Source: Thalassospira sp. MCCC 1A01148 (GTDB lineage Bacteria > Pseudomonadota > Alphaproteobacteria > Rhodospirillales > Thalassospiraceae). From it: a DNA stretch of 64,000 nt. The DNA lies in the NCBI RefSeq assembly GCF_001613795.1, contig NZ_LPVZ01000020.1, forward strand, positions 1,054,001 through 1,118,000, given 5' to 3'. Position 1 is the stretch's first letter; every line of letters starts with the position of its first letter. Shown here piece after piece: positions 7,492 to 19,000 of the stretch. The position numbers and the translations under genes are program-made. The notes beneath the pieces are model-generated. The model was not told where the DNA came from and made no database searches. It was given only the letters and a program-made list of their open reading frames with translations.

Positions 7492-9942
7492 ATGAGCAGC
7501 CAGTCAAACACTCTTGGAACCGCTTTCATGCCCGGCAGTCTTGTAACACTGCTCAAGCGCAGTGGCTTGCGGTTTTGCGGCCTTGGGCTGGTATTGCTGG
7601 CCATGGCCCTGTTCATCATGCTGATTGGTTTTCATCCGGGCGACCCATCCTTTAACCACGCAACAGACCGGACAACAGTGTTTAATCCACTGGGTATTGT
7701 TGGCGCCTATGGCGCGGATTTGATGTTGCGTACGCTTGGTCTGGCCTCTGCCCTGATTACGGTTCTGCTGGTTGGTTGGGGACTGCGCCTGATTGCAGTG
7801 AAGCCGTTTCGCTGGATGTGGGCGCGGTTCCTTGTGCTGCCACTTGCCCTGCTTCTGGTCGCAACGTCGGCAGCCGACATTCAGCCGGGTATGCATTGGC
7901 CACTGACGGTCGGTTTGGGCGGCTTTGCCGGTGATTTATTGCTCAACAAGTTACAAGCTGGTTTTGCGATGATCGGTGTACCCGGTGCGCGGGCGCTGAT
8001 TGCGCTGGCATCCATGGTGCTCGGTCTGGCACTGACGATCTTTTGCATGGCCTATTCCCTGTCAGAGTGGGAGCGCCTCGGCACGGCCCTGTCCTTTGCC
8101 GGTGGCAAGGTGATTTCGGGCATTCGCGCCATCATCCCGACCGGAAGCAACGACGAACCGCTTGCCAAACGGGCTCCCGGATCGCGTCAGGAACCGTCGA
8201 TGGACAAAGGCAAGTCGAAGCTTGGCAGCGCCATCTCGACCCGCAAATCCGAACCAATTTCCACCCCCGCCGAAGACGATGGCTTTGACGATGATGACGG
8301 CGATCACGAACCGCCGGTACATATCGTCGCCGCCCCCGCCGCCAAGCTGCAACCAAGCCAGAAGGCCGCGGCCCAGCGTCAGGCATCGCTTGATCTGGGC
8401 ACCGAAGAATACCGCTTTCCGCCGCTTGACCTTCTGGGCGAACCCGACCCGGCTGATGCCAACCCGGTTGATCAGGAAGCGCTGGCACAGAATGCGCGCT
8501 TGCTGGAAACTGTCCTGCAGGACTTTGGCGTTAAGGGCGAGATCGTTCAGGTCCGCCCCGGTCCGGTTGTTACCCTTTATGAGCTGGAGCCCGCCGCCGG
8601 TGTCAAATCATCGCGCGTTATTGGTCTGGCTGATGATATTGCGCGCTCCATGAGTGCGATTGCTGCCCGTGTTGCCGTGGTCCCGGGCCGTAACGTTATC
8701 GGGATCGAATTGCCGAATGTGCGCCGTGAAACCGTGCATCTGCATGAAATTCTGGCATCGAGTGATTTTGAAAAGAACACCGGCAAGCTGAATATGAGCC
8801 TTGGCAAGGATATCGGCGGCACACCGGTGATTGCCGATCTGTCGAAAATGCCGCACTTGCTGATTGCCGGTACCACGGGTTCGGGCAAGTCGGTGGGTGT
8901 GAACGCGATGATCCTGTCGCTTCTCTATCGGATGAAGCCCGAAGAATGCCGCTTCATCATGATCGATCCCAAGATGCTTGAACTGTCGATCTATGACGGC
9001 ATCCCGCATCTTCTGACACCGGTTGTGACCGATCCGCACAAGGCGGTTGTCGCCCTTAAATGGGCGGTGCGCGAGATGGAAGACCGGTATCGCGCCATGA
9101 GCCAGGTCGGTGTGCGTAACATCGCGGGCTATAACAAACGCATCAAGGAAGCAGCCGCCAAGGGCGAACAACTGACCCGACGTGTTCAGACCGGCTTTGA
9201 TCCGGAAACCGGCAAACCGATCTTTGAAGATCAGGAACTGCCGATGGAACCGCTGCCATTTATCGTCATCATCGTTGACGAAATGGCTGACTTGATGCTT
9301 GTCGCAGGCAAGGATGTGGAAGCATCCATCCAGCGTCTGGCACAGATGGCCCGTGCGGCTGGTCTGCATCTGATCATGGCGACCCAGCGCCCATCGGTCG
9401 ACGTGATCACGGGTACGATCAAGGCCAACTTCCCGACACGTATTTCCTATTCCGTGACCTCGAAAATCGATTCGCGCACCATTTTGGGTGAAATGGGCGC
9501 CGAGCAGCTTCTGGGTCAGGGGGATATGCTTTACATGGGCCAGGGTGGCCGTTTGCAGCGTGTCCACGGACCGTTTGTGTCCGATGAAGAAGTCGAAAGC
9601 ATCGTCAAGCATCTGCGCGATCAGGGCGATCCGGCCTATCTTGAAACCGTTACCGAAGAACCCGAAGAAGATCCTGTCGCGGCCTATATGGCAGGTGGTA
9701 ATGCCGGGGCTTCCGGCGGTTCGGGATCGGATGATGATCTTTACAATCAGGCAGTTGGCATTGTCCTGCGCGAGAAGAAGGCATCGACCAGCTTTATCCA
9801 GCGCAAGCTTTCCATCGGCTATAACCGCGCGGCCCGCATCATCGAACAGATGGAAGAAAACGGCGTTGTTTCAGCAGCCAACCATGTCGGCAAGCGCGAA
9901 GTCCTGATGGAAAACATGGATGGTACCCCCTACGAATACTGA
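7492..9942 (+). CDS. ftsK: DNA translocase FtsK
   Basis: An 816-residue double-stranded DNA translocase of the division septum, which pumps chromosome ends apart and activates XerCD at dif. Residues about 20-190 hold four or five membrane segments, followed by a charged acidic linker (EDDGFDDDDGD near residue 265). The motor domain has Walker A TTGSGKSVGVN near residues 459-469 and Walker B FIVIIVDEMADLM near 590. The C-terminal winged-helix gamma domain, which reads KOPS sites, is visible in DDDLYNQAVGIV and SFIQRKLSIGYNRAARI. Length is typical. It follows the aminotransferase gene by 56 bp and ends before its own terminator. Confidence 0.95.
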   Translation: MSSQSNTLGTAFMPGSLVTLLKRSGLRFCGLGLVLLAMALFIMLIGFHPGDPSFNHATDRTTVFNPLGIVGAYGADLMLRTLGLASALITVLLVGWGLRLIAVKPFRWMWARFLVLPLALLLVATSAADIQPGMHWPLTVGLGGFAGDLLLNKLQAGFAMIGVPGARALIALASMVLGLALTIFCMAYSLSEWERLGTALSFAGGKVISGIRAIIPTGSNDEPLAKRAPGSRQEPSMDKGKSKLGSAISTRKSEPISTPAEDDGFDDDDGDHEPPVHIVAAPAAKLQPSQKAAAQRQASLDLGTEEYRFPPLDLLGEPDPADANPVDQEALAQNARLLETVLQDFGVKGEIVQVRPGPVVTLYELEPAAGVKSSRVIGLADDIARSMSAIAARVAVVPGRNVIGIELPNVRRETVHLHEILASSDFEKNTGKLNMSLGKDIGGTPVIADLSKMPHLLIAGTTGSGKSVGVNAMILSLLYRMKPEECRFIMIDPKMLELSIYDGIPHLLTPVVTDPHKAVVALKWAVREMEDRYRAMSQVGVRNIAGYNKRIKEAAAKGEQLTRRVQTGFDPETGKPIFEDQELPMEPLPFIVIIVDEMADLMLVAGKDVEASIQRLAQMARAAGLHLIMATQRPSVDVITGTIKANFPTRISYSVTSKIDSRTILGEMGAEQLLGQGDMLYMGQGGRLQRVHGPFVSDEEVESIVKHLRDQGDPAYLETVTEEPEEDPVAAYMAGGNAGASGGSGSDDDLYNQAVGIVLREKKASTSFIQRKLSIGYNRAARIIEQMEENGVVSAANHVGKREVLMENMDGTPYEY

Positions 9943-9985
9943 TGGATAAACCATCCGCTTCGTGGCGCACGGTTTCACAAAATGA

Positions 9986-10017
9986 CAAAAGGCGGCCTGT
10001 TTCAGGGCCGCCTTTCG
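9986..10017 (+). terminator. Intrinsic terminator after ftsK
   Basis: AAAGGCGGCC and GGCCGCCTTT form a perfect 10-bp stem around TGTTTCAG. The T tract is short (TTTCGTCGTTT) but the stem is GC-rich and lies 45 bp after the stop. Confidence 0.75.
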
Positions 10018-10378
10018 TCGTTTGAGCCGGATGATCGAATTGTTGCCATGCCTGAGGTCTGAGCCGAATCGACTTCCCCATATTTGCAGGTTACTTGAGG
10101 TTGCGCCGCCCAACCCAAGCCAAAACCAGCGGCCTGGGTTCCGCAATCTCCCCGCAAAGCGCGTTCCTTTAGCCCCTTTGTAATCGGCCCAAAGAAGATA
10201 TTTTACTTAATTCAAATATATTAATCGTTGTTTTCCAATTATTTATAAAACTTTTTAGGAATGGTTTGGCCCAAATCAATGTCTCATTTTCTCAATCGAC
10301 TATAGCCAGCTGTGTTCTGCATTCAGCGGATCAAATGCCCATACATTCAGTCAACACTCATGCGGGTTAGGTCTTACT
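10018..10378. other. Intergenic region upstream of the chemoreceptor gene
   Basis: About 360 bp with no gene I can support. A strongly AT-rich block at 10195-10260 is the likely promoter zone of the chemoreceptor gene; no clear sigma-28 or sigma-70 consensus could be fixed. Confidence 0.5.
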
Positions 10379-12064
10379 ATGAGGCTCTCTGATTTTTCAT
10401 TCGCGGCGAAGTTGCGCGGCGTTATGGTTCTTGTGGCAATCGCACTGGCGGCTTCTGCTATCCTGAACTTGTATTCCCTTCACGAAACCATGATGGATGA
10501 CCGCAAGATCACCTTGCGTTATGTCGTCGATCAGTCGACCAGCATTGTTCAGGACTATGCCGAACGCGCAAAGTCAGGCGAGATGAGCGAGGCCGACGCC
10601 AAGGCAGCCGCCCTTAAAACACTGGCAAGCCAACGGTTCGATAACAACAACTACGTGTTCGTCACCGAGCGCGATGGCACGATGGCCATGCACCCGCTGG
10701 TGCCCGAGCTGGTCGGCAAAAGCGCGGCTTCAGTCAAGGACCCGACCGGCGCAACACCGATCGCAGAACTTAGCGCCATTGCCGTTCAGTCCGGCGAGGG
10801 GTTTGTTTCTTATGTGTGGCCGCATCCAAATACCAACAACAACGAACCGAAGCTGGCATATGCCAAACTCGTGCAGGGCTGGGACCTAATCGTTGCCGCC
10901 GGCATCTATACCGATGATGTGGAAGCAGCCTTTTGGAATGTCGCAACGATGGATCTTGTCACACTTGTGGTGATCATGGCCGTTATTGGCGGCCTGGCCT
11001 TTGCCATCGAACGCAGCACAACCGCCCCGTTGCGCGGCATCACCGAAGCACTTTCGCACCTTGCAGATGGTGATACATCGGTCAAAAGCGATGCCACAGA
11101 TCGCAAGGACGAGATTGGTGATCTTGCCCGCGCACTCGAAGTATTCCGCGAAAACCGGGAAAAAGCCGACCGTCTGCAAAAAGAACAGGAAACCGCAAAC
11201 GCCGCACAACTGGCACGCGCCAAGCAGGTTAATGCCCGCATTGCGAAGTTTGAGCAGGACGTTGAAAGTGACCTGACCGTGGTTAACGCCGCTGTCGACC
11301 AACTGCGTAGCACCGCAACCGGCATGGCCGCCCAGTCTGATCAGACATCGGGTCAGGCCGCAAATGTTGCAGCCGCAACGGAACAGGCTGCAACCAACGT
11401 TGAAACCGTCGCATCGGCTGCCGAGCAGCTGGCAGCGGCGATTGACGAAATCACCGCCCAGGTCAGCCGAAGCTCTGACATCGCGCAGGCTGGCGCCAAC
11501 GAAGCCGATGACGCGACGGCGATCTTCGCCGAACTGGCCAATGCATCGGATAAGATTGGCGAAGTGGTTGAGCTTATCCAGTCGATTGCCGAGCAAACCA
11601 ACCTTCTGGCCCTGAACGCGACAATTGAAGCCGCCCGCGCCGGTGAGGCTGGCAAAGGTTTTGCGGTTGTCGCAGCCGAGGTTAAAAACCTGGCAAATCA
11701 GACAACACGTGCGACCGAAGATATCGCCAGCCAGATCGAAGGCATCCAAAGCAGCACTCAGGGTGCGCTTGGCGCGATTGAGCATCTGTCATCGCGCATG
11801 AAGGAACTAAATGAAGTTGCCGGGGGTATTGCTGCGGCCGTAAGCGAACAGGATGCTGCCACTGGTGAAATCGCCCGAAATGTCTCGGAAGCAGCGGCAG
11901 GTACCAAGGAAGTCGCCCATAACGTTGTTGGCCTGCGCGAGTCCGCAGACGAAGAGCGTGTTTCATCGGGCCAAGTTCTGTCCGCATCCAACAGCCTGTC
12001 GGACAAATCACAAGCGCTTCTGTCGCAGGTCAAGCGGTTCCTGGAAGACATCCGGGCCGCCTGA
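10379..12064 (+). CDS. Methyl-accepting chemotaxis protein with Cache sensor
   Basis: A 561-residue inner-membrane chemoreceptor. Residues about 11-33 form the first membrane helix; 40-180 form a single periplasmic Cache-type (sCache_2) sensor with the typical [18 protein letters not shown] and [20 protein letters not shown] segments; a second membrane helix lies at about 187-207. A HAMP domain ([17 protein letters not shown]) follows, then the coiled-coil signalling domain with the conserved hairpin [20 protein letters not shown], the CheA/CheW contact site. The ligand is unknown; sCache_2 domains often bind small organic acids. No CheB/CheR-tethering pentapeptide is seen. It stands alone between ftsK and convergent trxA. 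Confidence 0.93.
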   Translation: MRLSDFSFAAKLRGVMVLVAIALAASAILNLYSLHETMMDDRKITLRYVVDQSTSIVQDYAERAKSGEMSEADAKAAALKTLASQRFDNNNYVFVTERDGTMAMHPLVPELVGKSAASVKDPTGATPIAELSAIAVQSGEGFVSYVWPHPNTNNNEPKLAYAKLVQGWDLIVAAGIYTDDVEAAFWNVATMDLVTLVVIMAVIGGLAFAIERSTTAPLRGITEALSHLADGDTSVKSDATDRKDEIGDLARALEVFRENREKADRLQKEQETANAAQLARAKQVNARIAKFEQDVESDLTVVNAAVDQLRSTATGMAAQSDQTSGQAANVAAATEQAATNVETVASAAEQLAAAIDEITAQVSRSSDIAQAGANEADDATAIFAELANASDKIGEVVELIQSIAEQTNLLALNATIEAARAGEAGKGFAVVAAEVKNLANQTTRATEDIASQIEGIQSSTQGALGAIEHLSSRMKELNEVAGGIAAAVSEQDAATGEIARNVSEAAAGTKEVAHNVVGLRESADEERVSSGQVLSASNSLSDKSQALLSQVKRFLEDIRAA

Positions 12065-12082
12065 GTTTGCACACAGCAGACA

Positions 12083-12118
12083 AAAAAAGGCGGGCTGAAA
12101 TTCAGCCCGCCTTTTTTA
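12083..12118. terminator. Bidirectional terminator between chemoreceptor gene and trxA
   Basis: A near-perfect palindrome (GGCGGGCTGAA and TTCAGCCCGCC around one A) flanked by an A run on the left and a T run on the right. It can stop transcription from both convergent genes. Confidence 0.88.
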
Positions 12119-12138
12119 ATTCAATGATCCGACAAAGA

Positions 12139-12459
12139 TCAGATCGACTGGTTGATCCAGTCAACAAGGGCGCTTTTCGGCAGTGCGCCGACTTTCATCG
12201 CCGCGACTTCGCCGCCCTTGAAGATCATCAGGGTCGGAATGCCACGAACACCGTATTTCGCCGGGGTGTTCGGGTTTTCGTCGATATTCACCTTGGCGAT
12301 CTTGAGCTTGCCGCCCAGTTCACCAGCGATTTCATCGAGATATGGAGCAATCTGTTTGCACGGACCGCACCACTCAGCCCAGAAATCGACCAAAACCGGG
12401 TCGTTGGAACCCAGAACGTCGGTATCGAACGAACCGTCGGAAACTTTAATCGTGGTCAT
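12139..12459 (-). CDS. trxA: Thioredoxin
   Basis: A 106-residue cytoplasmic thioredoxin, full length for the family. The active-site motif WCGPCK contains Cys31 and Cys34, preceded by [10 protein letters not shown]; the cis-proline loop [11 protein letters not shown] is intact. It reduces disulfides in ribonucleotide reductase, PAPS reductase and other targets. It follows addA on the same strand after 163 bp, an arrangement common in alphaproteobacteria, and probably has its own promoter in that gap as well as read-through from the addBA operon. Confidence 0.96.
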   Translation of the reverse strand: MTTIKVSDGSFDTDVLGSNDPVLVDFWAEWCGPCKQIAPYLDEIAGELGGKLKIAKVNIDENPNTPAKYGVRGIPTLMIFKGGEVAAMKVGALPKSALVDWINQSI

Positions 12460-12622
12460 ACTTTCAGATCCTAGTTGTTACGAGGCAAGGCGGGCGAACC
12501 CGCAAACCTCGATCCGCTTTATGAGGCCAAGGTAGGCAGCACCGACGCAAACGTCAAGCGCATTGGGCCTGCCCAAAGAAACTGCACGGCGCCAAGCCTT
12601 GTCACACCCGGAGTCGGTTCCG

Positions 12623-15600
12623 TCAGCCAAATGTCAGAATATGTTCAGGCAGCTCCACCATCCACGGCCCGTTGGTCCAAAGAATGAAACACCTGACCGT
12701 CTTGCCCGGATACATTTGCGCCAGTGCCGCGCGGTAAATCGACATCTGGCGGCGATAGGCACGCGGCGTATCTTCGACATCGCGTGGCGGCGGTCGATTG
12801 GTTTTGTAATCGACAATCATCACTTCGTCATCGCGAACGACAAGCCGGTCAATCTGGGCGGAAACCACATCCCCGCCGACAATGCCGACAAGCGGCACCT
12901 CTGCCCGTGATCCGGGTGCAAAGACCGGGGCGAAGGCCGGGTTATCGAATATGCCCAGCGTTTCATTGGCGATTTCGATCTGCTGATCGGGATCAAGCGC
13001 ATGGATCGGCTGGGCAAGGAAACGTTCCGCAGCCTTGCGACGGGCCTGCTCGGGCAGATCCGGCAGAAGTTCGAGCAGCTTGTGGATCAGAAGTCCGCGC
13101 TTAAAGCTTTGCCCCTGATCTCCGCCAAGCGGTGACTGGTGAACCTCGTCCTCCTCGATCATGCGGCTGGGTGCCAGCGGTTTGGGCGGGAAGGATTCTG
13201 TTGGCGCGACAGCCCGGATCAGATGGCGTTCGGTCGATTGTTGCGAGTCCGCAACATCATCCGTACGATCGGGCTTTGGGGCCTGACTTTGTTCAGTCTC
13301 CCAGATCCAGCCTTCCCCGTCCCATCCCGATCCGGAATAGGCCGAAAGATCAATCTGGGCCGGTTTGGCGTAGCCTTCCATCGCTTGGCTACACAGATTG
13401 TACCAGCAATGCTCTGGCGCCTTGCGCCGCCCCTGCCAACCACAGATGTAAAGGCGGTCTTCTGCGCGTGTCAGGGCGACATACAGCAGGCGGTTATATT
13501 CCTGATCGCGTTTAAGTGCGATGTCATCGCGCAGGCGCGCAACAAGATCGGTTTCAAGCGCCACGCGCGGCAACCAGAACATCAGGTTGCGATCTTCCTG
13601 CCAAAACAGGTTCGGGGCCTGTGTCGGCACCTGCATGGTATCGGGCAGGAACACAATGGGGGCCTGAAGCCCCTTGGCACCATGCACGGTCATAATGCGG
13701 ACCTCATCGCGCCCGCTTTGTTCAAGGTCACGCTTGATCTCGGCATCGCCCGCCATCAGCCAGTGCAGGAAGCCCTGAAGCGTTGGCGCATGATCAGCCT
13801 CATACCCCATGGCGAGGTTTAGGAATTCGTCAATCGGATCGTTCGCCTCGATCCCCAGACGACCAACTAGACGGGCACGGACGCCACGCGCTTCTTCACC
13901 GCGACCGCCGAGAAGTTCGGCATAAAGTTCAAACGGGCGTTCGTAATCAACCCGGCCCAGCCACTTGAACAGAAAGGCATAGGCACGCGCAAACGGCGAT
14001 CCGTCTTCAACCACAGCCGCCTTTTCACGCAGCGCATGCCAAAGGGTTCTGGAGCGGTTATGGGCAATTTCAAACAGCTGATCGTCATCAAGCCCGATCA
14101 ACGGGCTTTTTAGCACCTCGGCCAGTGTCAGGTCATCTTCGGGCATCAACAGGAACCGCCCAAATGCCACCAGATCCATCACCGCAAGCTGATCGGTGAT
14201 TTGCATGCGGTCAACACCGGCAACGGGAACATTGCGTTCCTTAAGCGCCTTGACGACCTCATCGACAAAGGCAGTACGACGGCGCACAAGGATCATGAAG
14301 TCACCTGCGCGCACCGGACGGCCCCGAGACGTCAGATTTTCCTTTTCATCAATCGCATGGCGGATGCGCCCGGCAATGACGCGGGCAAGGCGAATTTCCG
14401 GATCTTCGAGGCGGATAATGCGGGTCGGCGGTGTCCAGGGGTCTTCGGGTGCGCGCTCTTCGGGTTCGACGGCAGGCCAAAGTTCAATCCGCCCGGCCTG
14501 CCCGACACGGAACGGGCTGTGAAGCACATCGGCGCCATCATCGCCCACACCTTGCCTGGCGACTGGCCCGGCAAACACACGATCCACCGTGCCCAGCACC
14601 GCATCGGTGGACCGGAACGAGATGTTCATCGGAACTTCGCGCCAGTCGGCAGCAATTTCACGCGCCCGTTCACGGAAATAACGGCGCATTTCGGCGAATT
14701 TTTCGGGATCAGCGCGCTGGAAACTATAGATCGATTGTTTGGCATCGCCGACGGCAAAGATGGTGCGTGGCTTATCGGCATGGCGCCCGGCATCGATAAA
14801 GAATTCCTCGGCCAGAATACGCACCACTTCCCACTGTTCGGGGTTGGTATCCTGCGCCTCGTCAATCAGGACGTGATCCAGGCCTTCATCAAGCTTGAAC
14901 AACACCCAGCCGGCAATCCCGGCCTGACGTTGCAAAAGCTGCAAGCTGGTCAAGATCAGGTCATCGTAATCAAGACGGGCATGCAGGGCCTTTTTGGTGG
15001 CATAGCGGTCCAGCATCGCATTGCCGATGGTAATCAGGGCCGATGTCGCCCCGGCCATTGCGGCGGCCTTGCGTTGGCGATCGACCTCGACCAGACGCGC
15101 ACATTCCTGTTCAAGCGCATCGGCCCCCATCGGGTGATTTTCGGCAGCATCCTTCGTGATCAGCTTGTCAAAGGGCTTTCCTTTTTCAGTGAAGAACACT
15201 CGGATGTAGTCGTTAAAAACAGCCACTCGATCTTCAACAGTCGTCTTTTCAAGGAATTGAGCAAGTCCGGGCACCCGCTTGAGGTCGCTTTTTTTCCCGG
15301 ACTCAAGAGCTGCAAGACCTCGCAATAAGCCGTCTCGATCAAAAGCATCATCCGAAAGCGCACGACGTAATATCTCCTCGTCATCCAAACCCATAGGCAC
15401 ACCAAGTGCTTTATAGACTGCTTGGTGCATTCGGTTGGAGCCGCCATGACTGTGCAACATGCGCTTCAGCCGCCCACGCTCCCGAGCGAGTTCCCGCATC
15501 AAATCGCCGAAGGCACCTTCACCGACTTGAGCCGTCACTATTGCAAGGGATCGAGCAAGCTGATCGTCCCTTCCTGTGCGAGCATATGCGAGAACTTCTT

Positions 15601-16087
15601 CCTGTACCGCAGCCATAGTTTCGTCCGCTGTACGGTCATCCATGATTTCAAAATGCGGTGCCAAACCGGCCTCAAGCGGGAAACGGCGCAATAGCGACTG
15701 ACAAAACGCATGGATGGTCTGGATTTTCATTCCGCCCGGCGCATCGAGCACACGGGCAAAAAGCTGGCGCGCACGGATGGTTTCATCGGTACTCGGCGCC
15801 ATACCTGCTAGGTTGGCAAGATCAGCCTGAAGATCGCGATCCTCCATGGTGGCCCACAGACCTAATCGTTCGTTGACACGGTTGGCCATTTCGGCCGCCG
15901 CGGCCTTGGTGAAGGTCAGACACAGAATGCGATGCGGCTCGGTGCCAGAGAGCATCAGGCGCAACACGCGGTCAGAGAGCACCTTGGTCTTACCGGCACC
16001 TGCCGAGGCCGACACCCAGACCGATGCGGTCGGATCAGAGGCATTGCGTTGCAGGACGTTGGGATCAGTTCCGCGCATTTCGGTCAT
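12623..16087 (-). CDS. addA: Double-strand break repair helicase-nuclease subunit AddA
   Basis: A 1154-residue UvrD-like superfamily 1 helicase with a C-terminal RecB-type nuclease; with AddB it resects double-strand breaks for RecA loading. Walker A SASAGAGKTKVL is at residues about 26-37, the helicase II motif VLIDEAQDTNPEQW near 400, the helicase VI motif YVALTRAEDRLYI near 880, and the nuclease motif EVMIVDYKTNRPP near 1100. The start overlaps the addB stop by 4 bp. A segment covering roughly residues 155-303 has markedly different codon use from the rest of the gene (annotated separately), although the reading frame is intact. Confidence 0.94.
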   Translation of the reverse strand: MTEMRGTDPNVLQRNASDPTASVWVSASAGAGKTKVLSDRVLRLMLSGTEPHRILCLTFTKAAAAEMANRVNERLGLWATMEDRDLQADLANLAGMAPSTDETIRARQLFARVLDAPGGMKIQTIHAFCQSLLRRFPLEAGLAPHFEIMDDRTADETMAAVQEEVLAYARTGRDDQLARSLAIVTAQVGEGAFGDLMRELARERGRLKRMLHSHGGSNRMHQAVYKALGVPMGLDDEEILRRALSDDAFDRDGLLRGLAALESGKKSDLKRVPGLAQFLEKTTVEDRVAVFNDYIRVFFTEKGKPFDKLITKDAAENHPMGADALEQECARLVEVDRQRKAAAMAGATSALITIGNAMLDRYATKKALHARLDYDDLILTSLQLLQRQAGIAGWVLFKLDEGLDHVLIDEAQDTNPEQWEVVRILAEEFFIDAGRHADKPRTIFAVGDAKQSIYSFQRADPEKFAEMRRYFRERAREIAADWREVPMNISFRSTDAVLGTVDRVFAGPVARQGVGDDGADVLHSPFRVGQAGRIELWPAVEPEERAPEDPWTPPTRIIRLEDPEIRLARVIAGRIRHAIDEKENLTSRGRPVRAGDFMILVRRRTAFVDEVVKALKERNVPVAGVDRMQITDQLAVMDLVAFGRFLLMPEDDLTLAEVLKSPLIGLDDDQLFEIAHNRSRTLWHALREKAAVVEDGSPFARAYAFLFKWLGRVDYERPFELYAELLGGRGEEARGVRARLVGRLGIEANDPIDEFLNLAMGYEADHAPTLQGFLHWLMAGDAEIKRDLEQSGRDEVRIMTVHGAKGLQAPIVFLPDTMQVPTQAPNLFWQEDRNLMFWLPRVALETDLVARLRDDIALKRDQEYNRLLYVALTRAEDRLYICGWQGRRKAPEHCWYNLCSQAMEGYAKPAQIDLSAYSGSGWDGEGWIWETEQSQAPKPDRTDDVADSQQSTERHLIRAVAPTESFPPKPLAPSRMIEEDEVHQSPLGGDQGQSFKRGLLIHKLLELLPDLPEQARRKAAERFLAQPIHALDPDQQIEIANETLGIFDNPAFAPVFAPGSRAEVPLVGIVGGDVVSAQIDRLVVRDDEVMIVDYKTNRPPPRDVEDTPRAYRRQMSIYRAALAQMYPGKTVRCFILWTNGPWMVELPEHILTFG
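15180..15615 (-). other. Atypical codon-usage island inside addA
   Basis: Across about 145 codons the gene switches from CGC/GCC/CTG-rich usage to codons otherwise scarce nearby: by eye about six CGA, three GGA, two ATA, two TTA, one AGG and many GCT, CTT and CAA. Usage returns to normal on both sides with no frameshift or repeat at the borders, which suggests homologous replacement of part of the gene. Borders are approximate. Confidence 0.5.
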
Positions 16088-19000
16088 GACTTTTCCCCTT
16101 CGCCAACATCCTGTTTTGCATCGATGTTAGCGCTATCATCAACATCCTCGCTGCCCATCCATTCCCGCAGGCGGGCGAGATGGACATAGTCGGAATATTT
16201 CGGTGCGTGATCAGGATGAGGAACACTGAGATAGGGCGTATCGGGATCGGCAAAGGCCGCAGCAAGCCCATTAACCCCGTCCACCGCCGCGTGTGCCAGT
16301 TCGGCCGGAGTGGTTTTCAAACTCTTGGCGTCCAGTTCTTCAATTTTTCCTGCTGGGTCACCGCCGGAGAGCTTCCAAAATGCCAAACTGGCCGGAGGCC
16401 CCGCAGGCACGTCGCCAAAGCCCCCCTTTTCAGCAATCGCCGCTTCGAGCGGCAATTGAGGGGCAAAACCGCTCACTACATCTTTTTTCGCAGGTACTTG
16501 GCCGGTTTTATAATCAATGATCGCAATCCCGCCATCGCGCAGCTGATCAATGCGATCGGCACGGGCATAGACTTGAAAACCGCTGCTGGTATCAAGGGTT
16601 CCGGCCTGCTCGGTATAGGATTTCCGCACGACATCGCGGCGCGCTGCTTCAGTCTGGATGAACCATTTGGCGATGCGCTCGAACCGTGGCCACCAGAAGG
16701 CCCAAAGACCGGGACGTGCGGCCAGCGGCTTGAACACTTCGCGACCAATGATCAGCAATTCATGTTCGCCATCCGGTGGTAAATGTTCGGGATGGCGGGC
16801 GATGAACTGATCAAGGGCGTCGTGGATCAGGTTACCGTAATCGGCTGCACCTGGATCTTCGTCGATACCATCAAGCTTGCGCAGGCCAAGGATATGACGG
16901 GCGTAAATCGCATATGGGTCCCGCATCCATGTTTCGATCTGGGTCACCGACAAACGATCCGGGCGGGCGGATACGGGTGGCTTGGGTGCGGGGCGGCCGA
17001 TTTTAACACGCATATCCGGCGCGGGTTCATCAATCAAGTCAGCCAGTGCTCGCCATTCCGCAGCATCAGGCTTTTCCATCGACACGCGCGATTTGCGCAG
17101 AATGTTTTCAATCCGTAACAACCAGCGTGACGGCACAGTTGGCGTGCCTTCGATACGCAGCGCACGGGTCATCACCACATCGGGCGAACAAAACAGTTGC
17201 TGGAAATCATGGGCCGATTGTCCAACACGGTGCTCGGGGGCGGGCAAGCCGAAATTACGCCGCATCGGCCGGCTCATCCACGGATCGGCCCCGGCTTCAG
17301 GTGGCCAGACACCCTCATTCAGCCCACCCAGAATGGTCAGATCGGCCTGCTGCATCTGGGCTTCGACCGTTCCCCAGATAAACAGGCGCGGATGTTTGCC
17401 ATAGCGCGGACGCACGGCACGATCCGCCATCAGGGCATCGAGAAACGCGCTATACCGATTGCCCGGCATCGGCGCGAAATCCGTCAGCGCATTCAGCAAT
17501 TCATGAACGAAATCCGCCAATGCCTCGCCCGCTTCGCCGCGCCACAGCCGATCAGCGCCGGTTTGGGTATCACTGGCCGCCAGTGCCTCAGCCGCCGTAA
17601 CATGAGTGCGCAGCAGATGCACCGGCGCGTGCGCTTTATCGCCAGTCAGATCATCAATCGGATCAAGGCAGGTTTTAATGCGTTCCACCAAATCACTAAG
17701 GCGCGCATGATCATCGCGGATACGTTCAATCCGGCCGGTCACGCTATCTGATCCGGACGCGCTGAGGCGGGCAACCGTATCCTCGCACCAGCCATCAAGT
17801 GCCGTTTGCAACCCATCCAGCCCCGGACCCGGTCGGGCACCGCGCAGGACTTCCTTTTCCAGAAGACGGGTCAGGACTCGGAAATTCTCCGGTGACAGAC
17901 CCGCCGCCGACAGGGGATGTTTCAGCAGTTCCAGCAAAGGAACAGGGGCAAATTCTTCCTGTACCGCCCGCACCACAAGGCGCAGATAAATCGCCGGTGC
18001 GGTGTCATGCAGCGGGATACCGGCCGAATCATCAATTTCAACCTCCCACCGGCGCAGTTCGGTGGCCACACGCCGGGCAAGGCCACGGTCCGGGGTGACC
18101 AGCGCGCAGGTCTTTTCAGGATGTTCGAGCGCCTCGCGCATCATAAGGGCAATTGTGGTTGCCTCTTCACGCGCACCGGAGCAATCAACCCGCAGAACGC
18201 CGTCCATCACATCCGGGCTAAATCCAGCGATGTGACGCCAGTGATGGGTGGTCTTGGCCGGTCGCAACGCTTCGCGGGCCAGACGGCGGCGCTCAATCGT
18301 GGCATCGTTTTCGGGCTCAATTGCTGGCCAAGGCAGGACACTGTCGGCATGACGGCCAATATGGCCGAGCGTCTTGCCCAGAAGATGCTGCGGATGGGCG
18401 GCATCATCGGCAATCGCTGCCCAGTCTTCGTGACCAAGTCCCGTCATCAGACCGGGCAGAACCACGCGGCCCTGCGGCATTCTAAGCACAGCCGCCATCA
18501 AATCGCGCAAAGCGGGAAACGGGCCGGTTGAGCCGACAATCAGCACCGGTGTTTCTGGCGGGTTTTCTTCCCATAGATCAATCTGTGCGGCAATCAAGGC
18601 ATTGCGCCGCATGGCCCGGTCACTGACATCCTGAGAAGCCAGAATACCCGGCCAGTGAATGGTCAGGATTTGCAGAAATTCAAGGGTGAGCTGCCAGTGT
18701 TCGGCAAACTCTTCGGGCACCAGGCCCTTAAGATCGTCAAAGGCGCAGTTTTCCGTTTGCACCTGATCAAGAAAGCGTGCGAGTTCGCCTGCAAGACGGG
18801 CGGCCTGATCGGCGGTTGGTTTTTCACCGCGATGATCAGGGCGTCCCATAATCAGCTGGGTTAACAGCAATTTACGTTGGAGATCGGGGATGGCGGGCGG
18901 CAGATCAAGGGCCGCCTGTTCACCACCCGCACCATAAATCGCCAATTCATCCTCATCCGCCTCGCCCAGGGGACGAATGGTCGGAAGCAGCGTAACCGCG

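Noticed and set aside
12460..12622. A small RNA or tRNA between addA and trxA
   Set aside because: An inverted repeat is present (CGGGCGAACCCG) but no tRNA fold or terminator follows; promoter sequence is the simpler reading.
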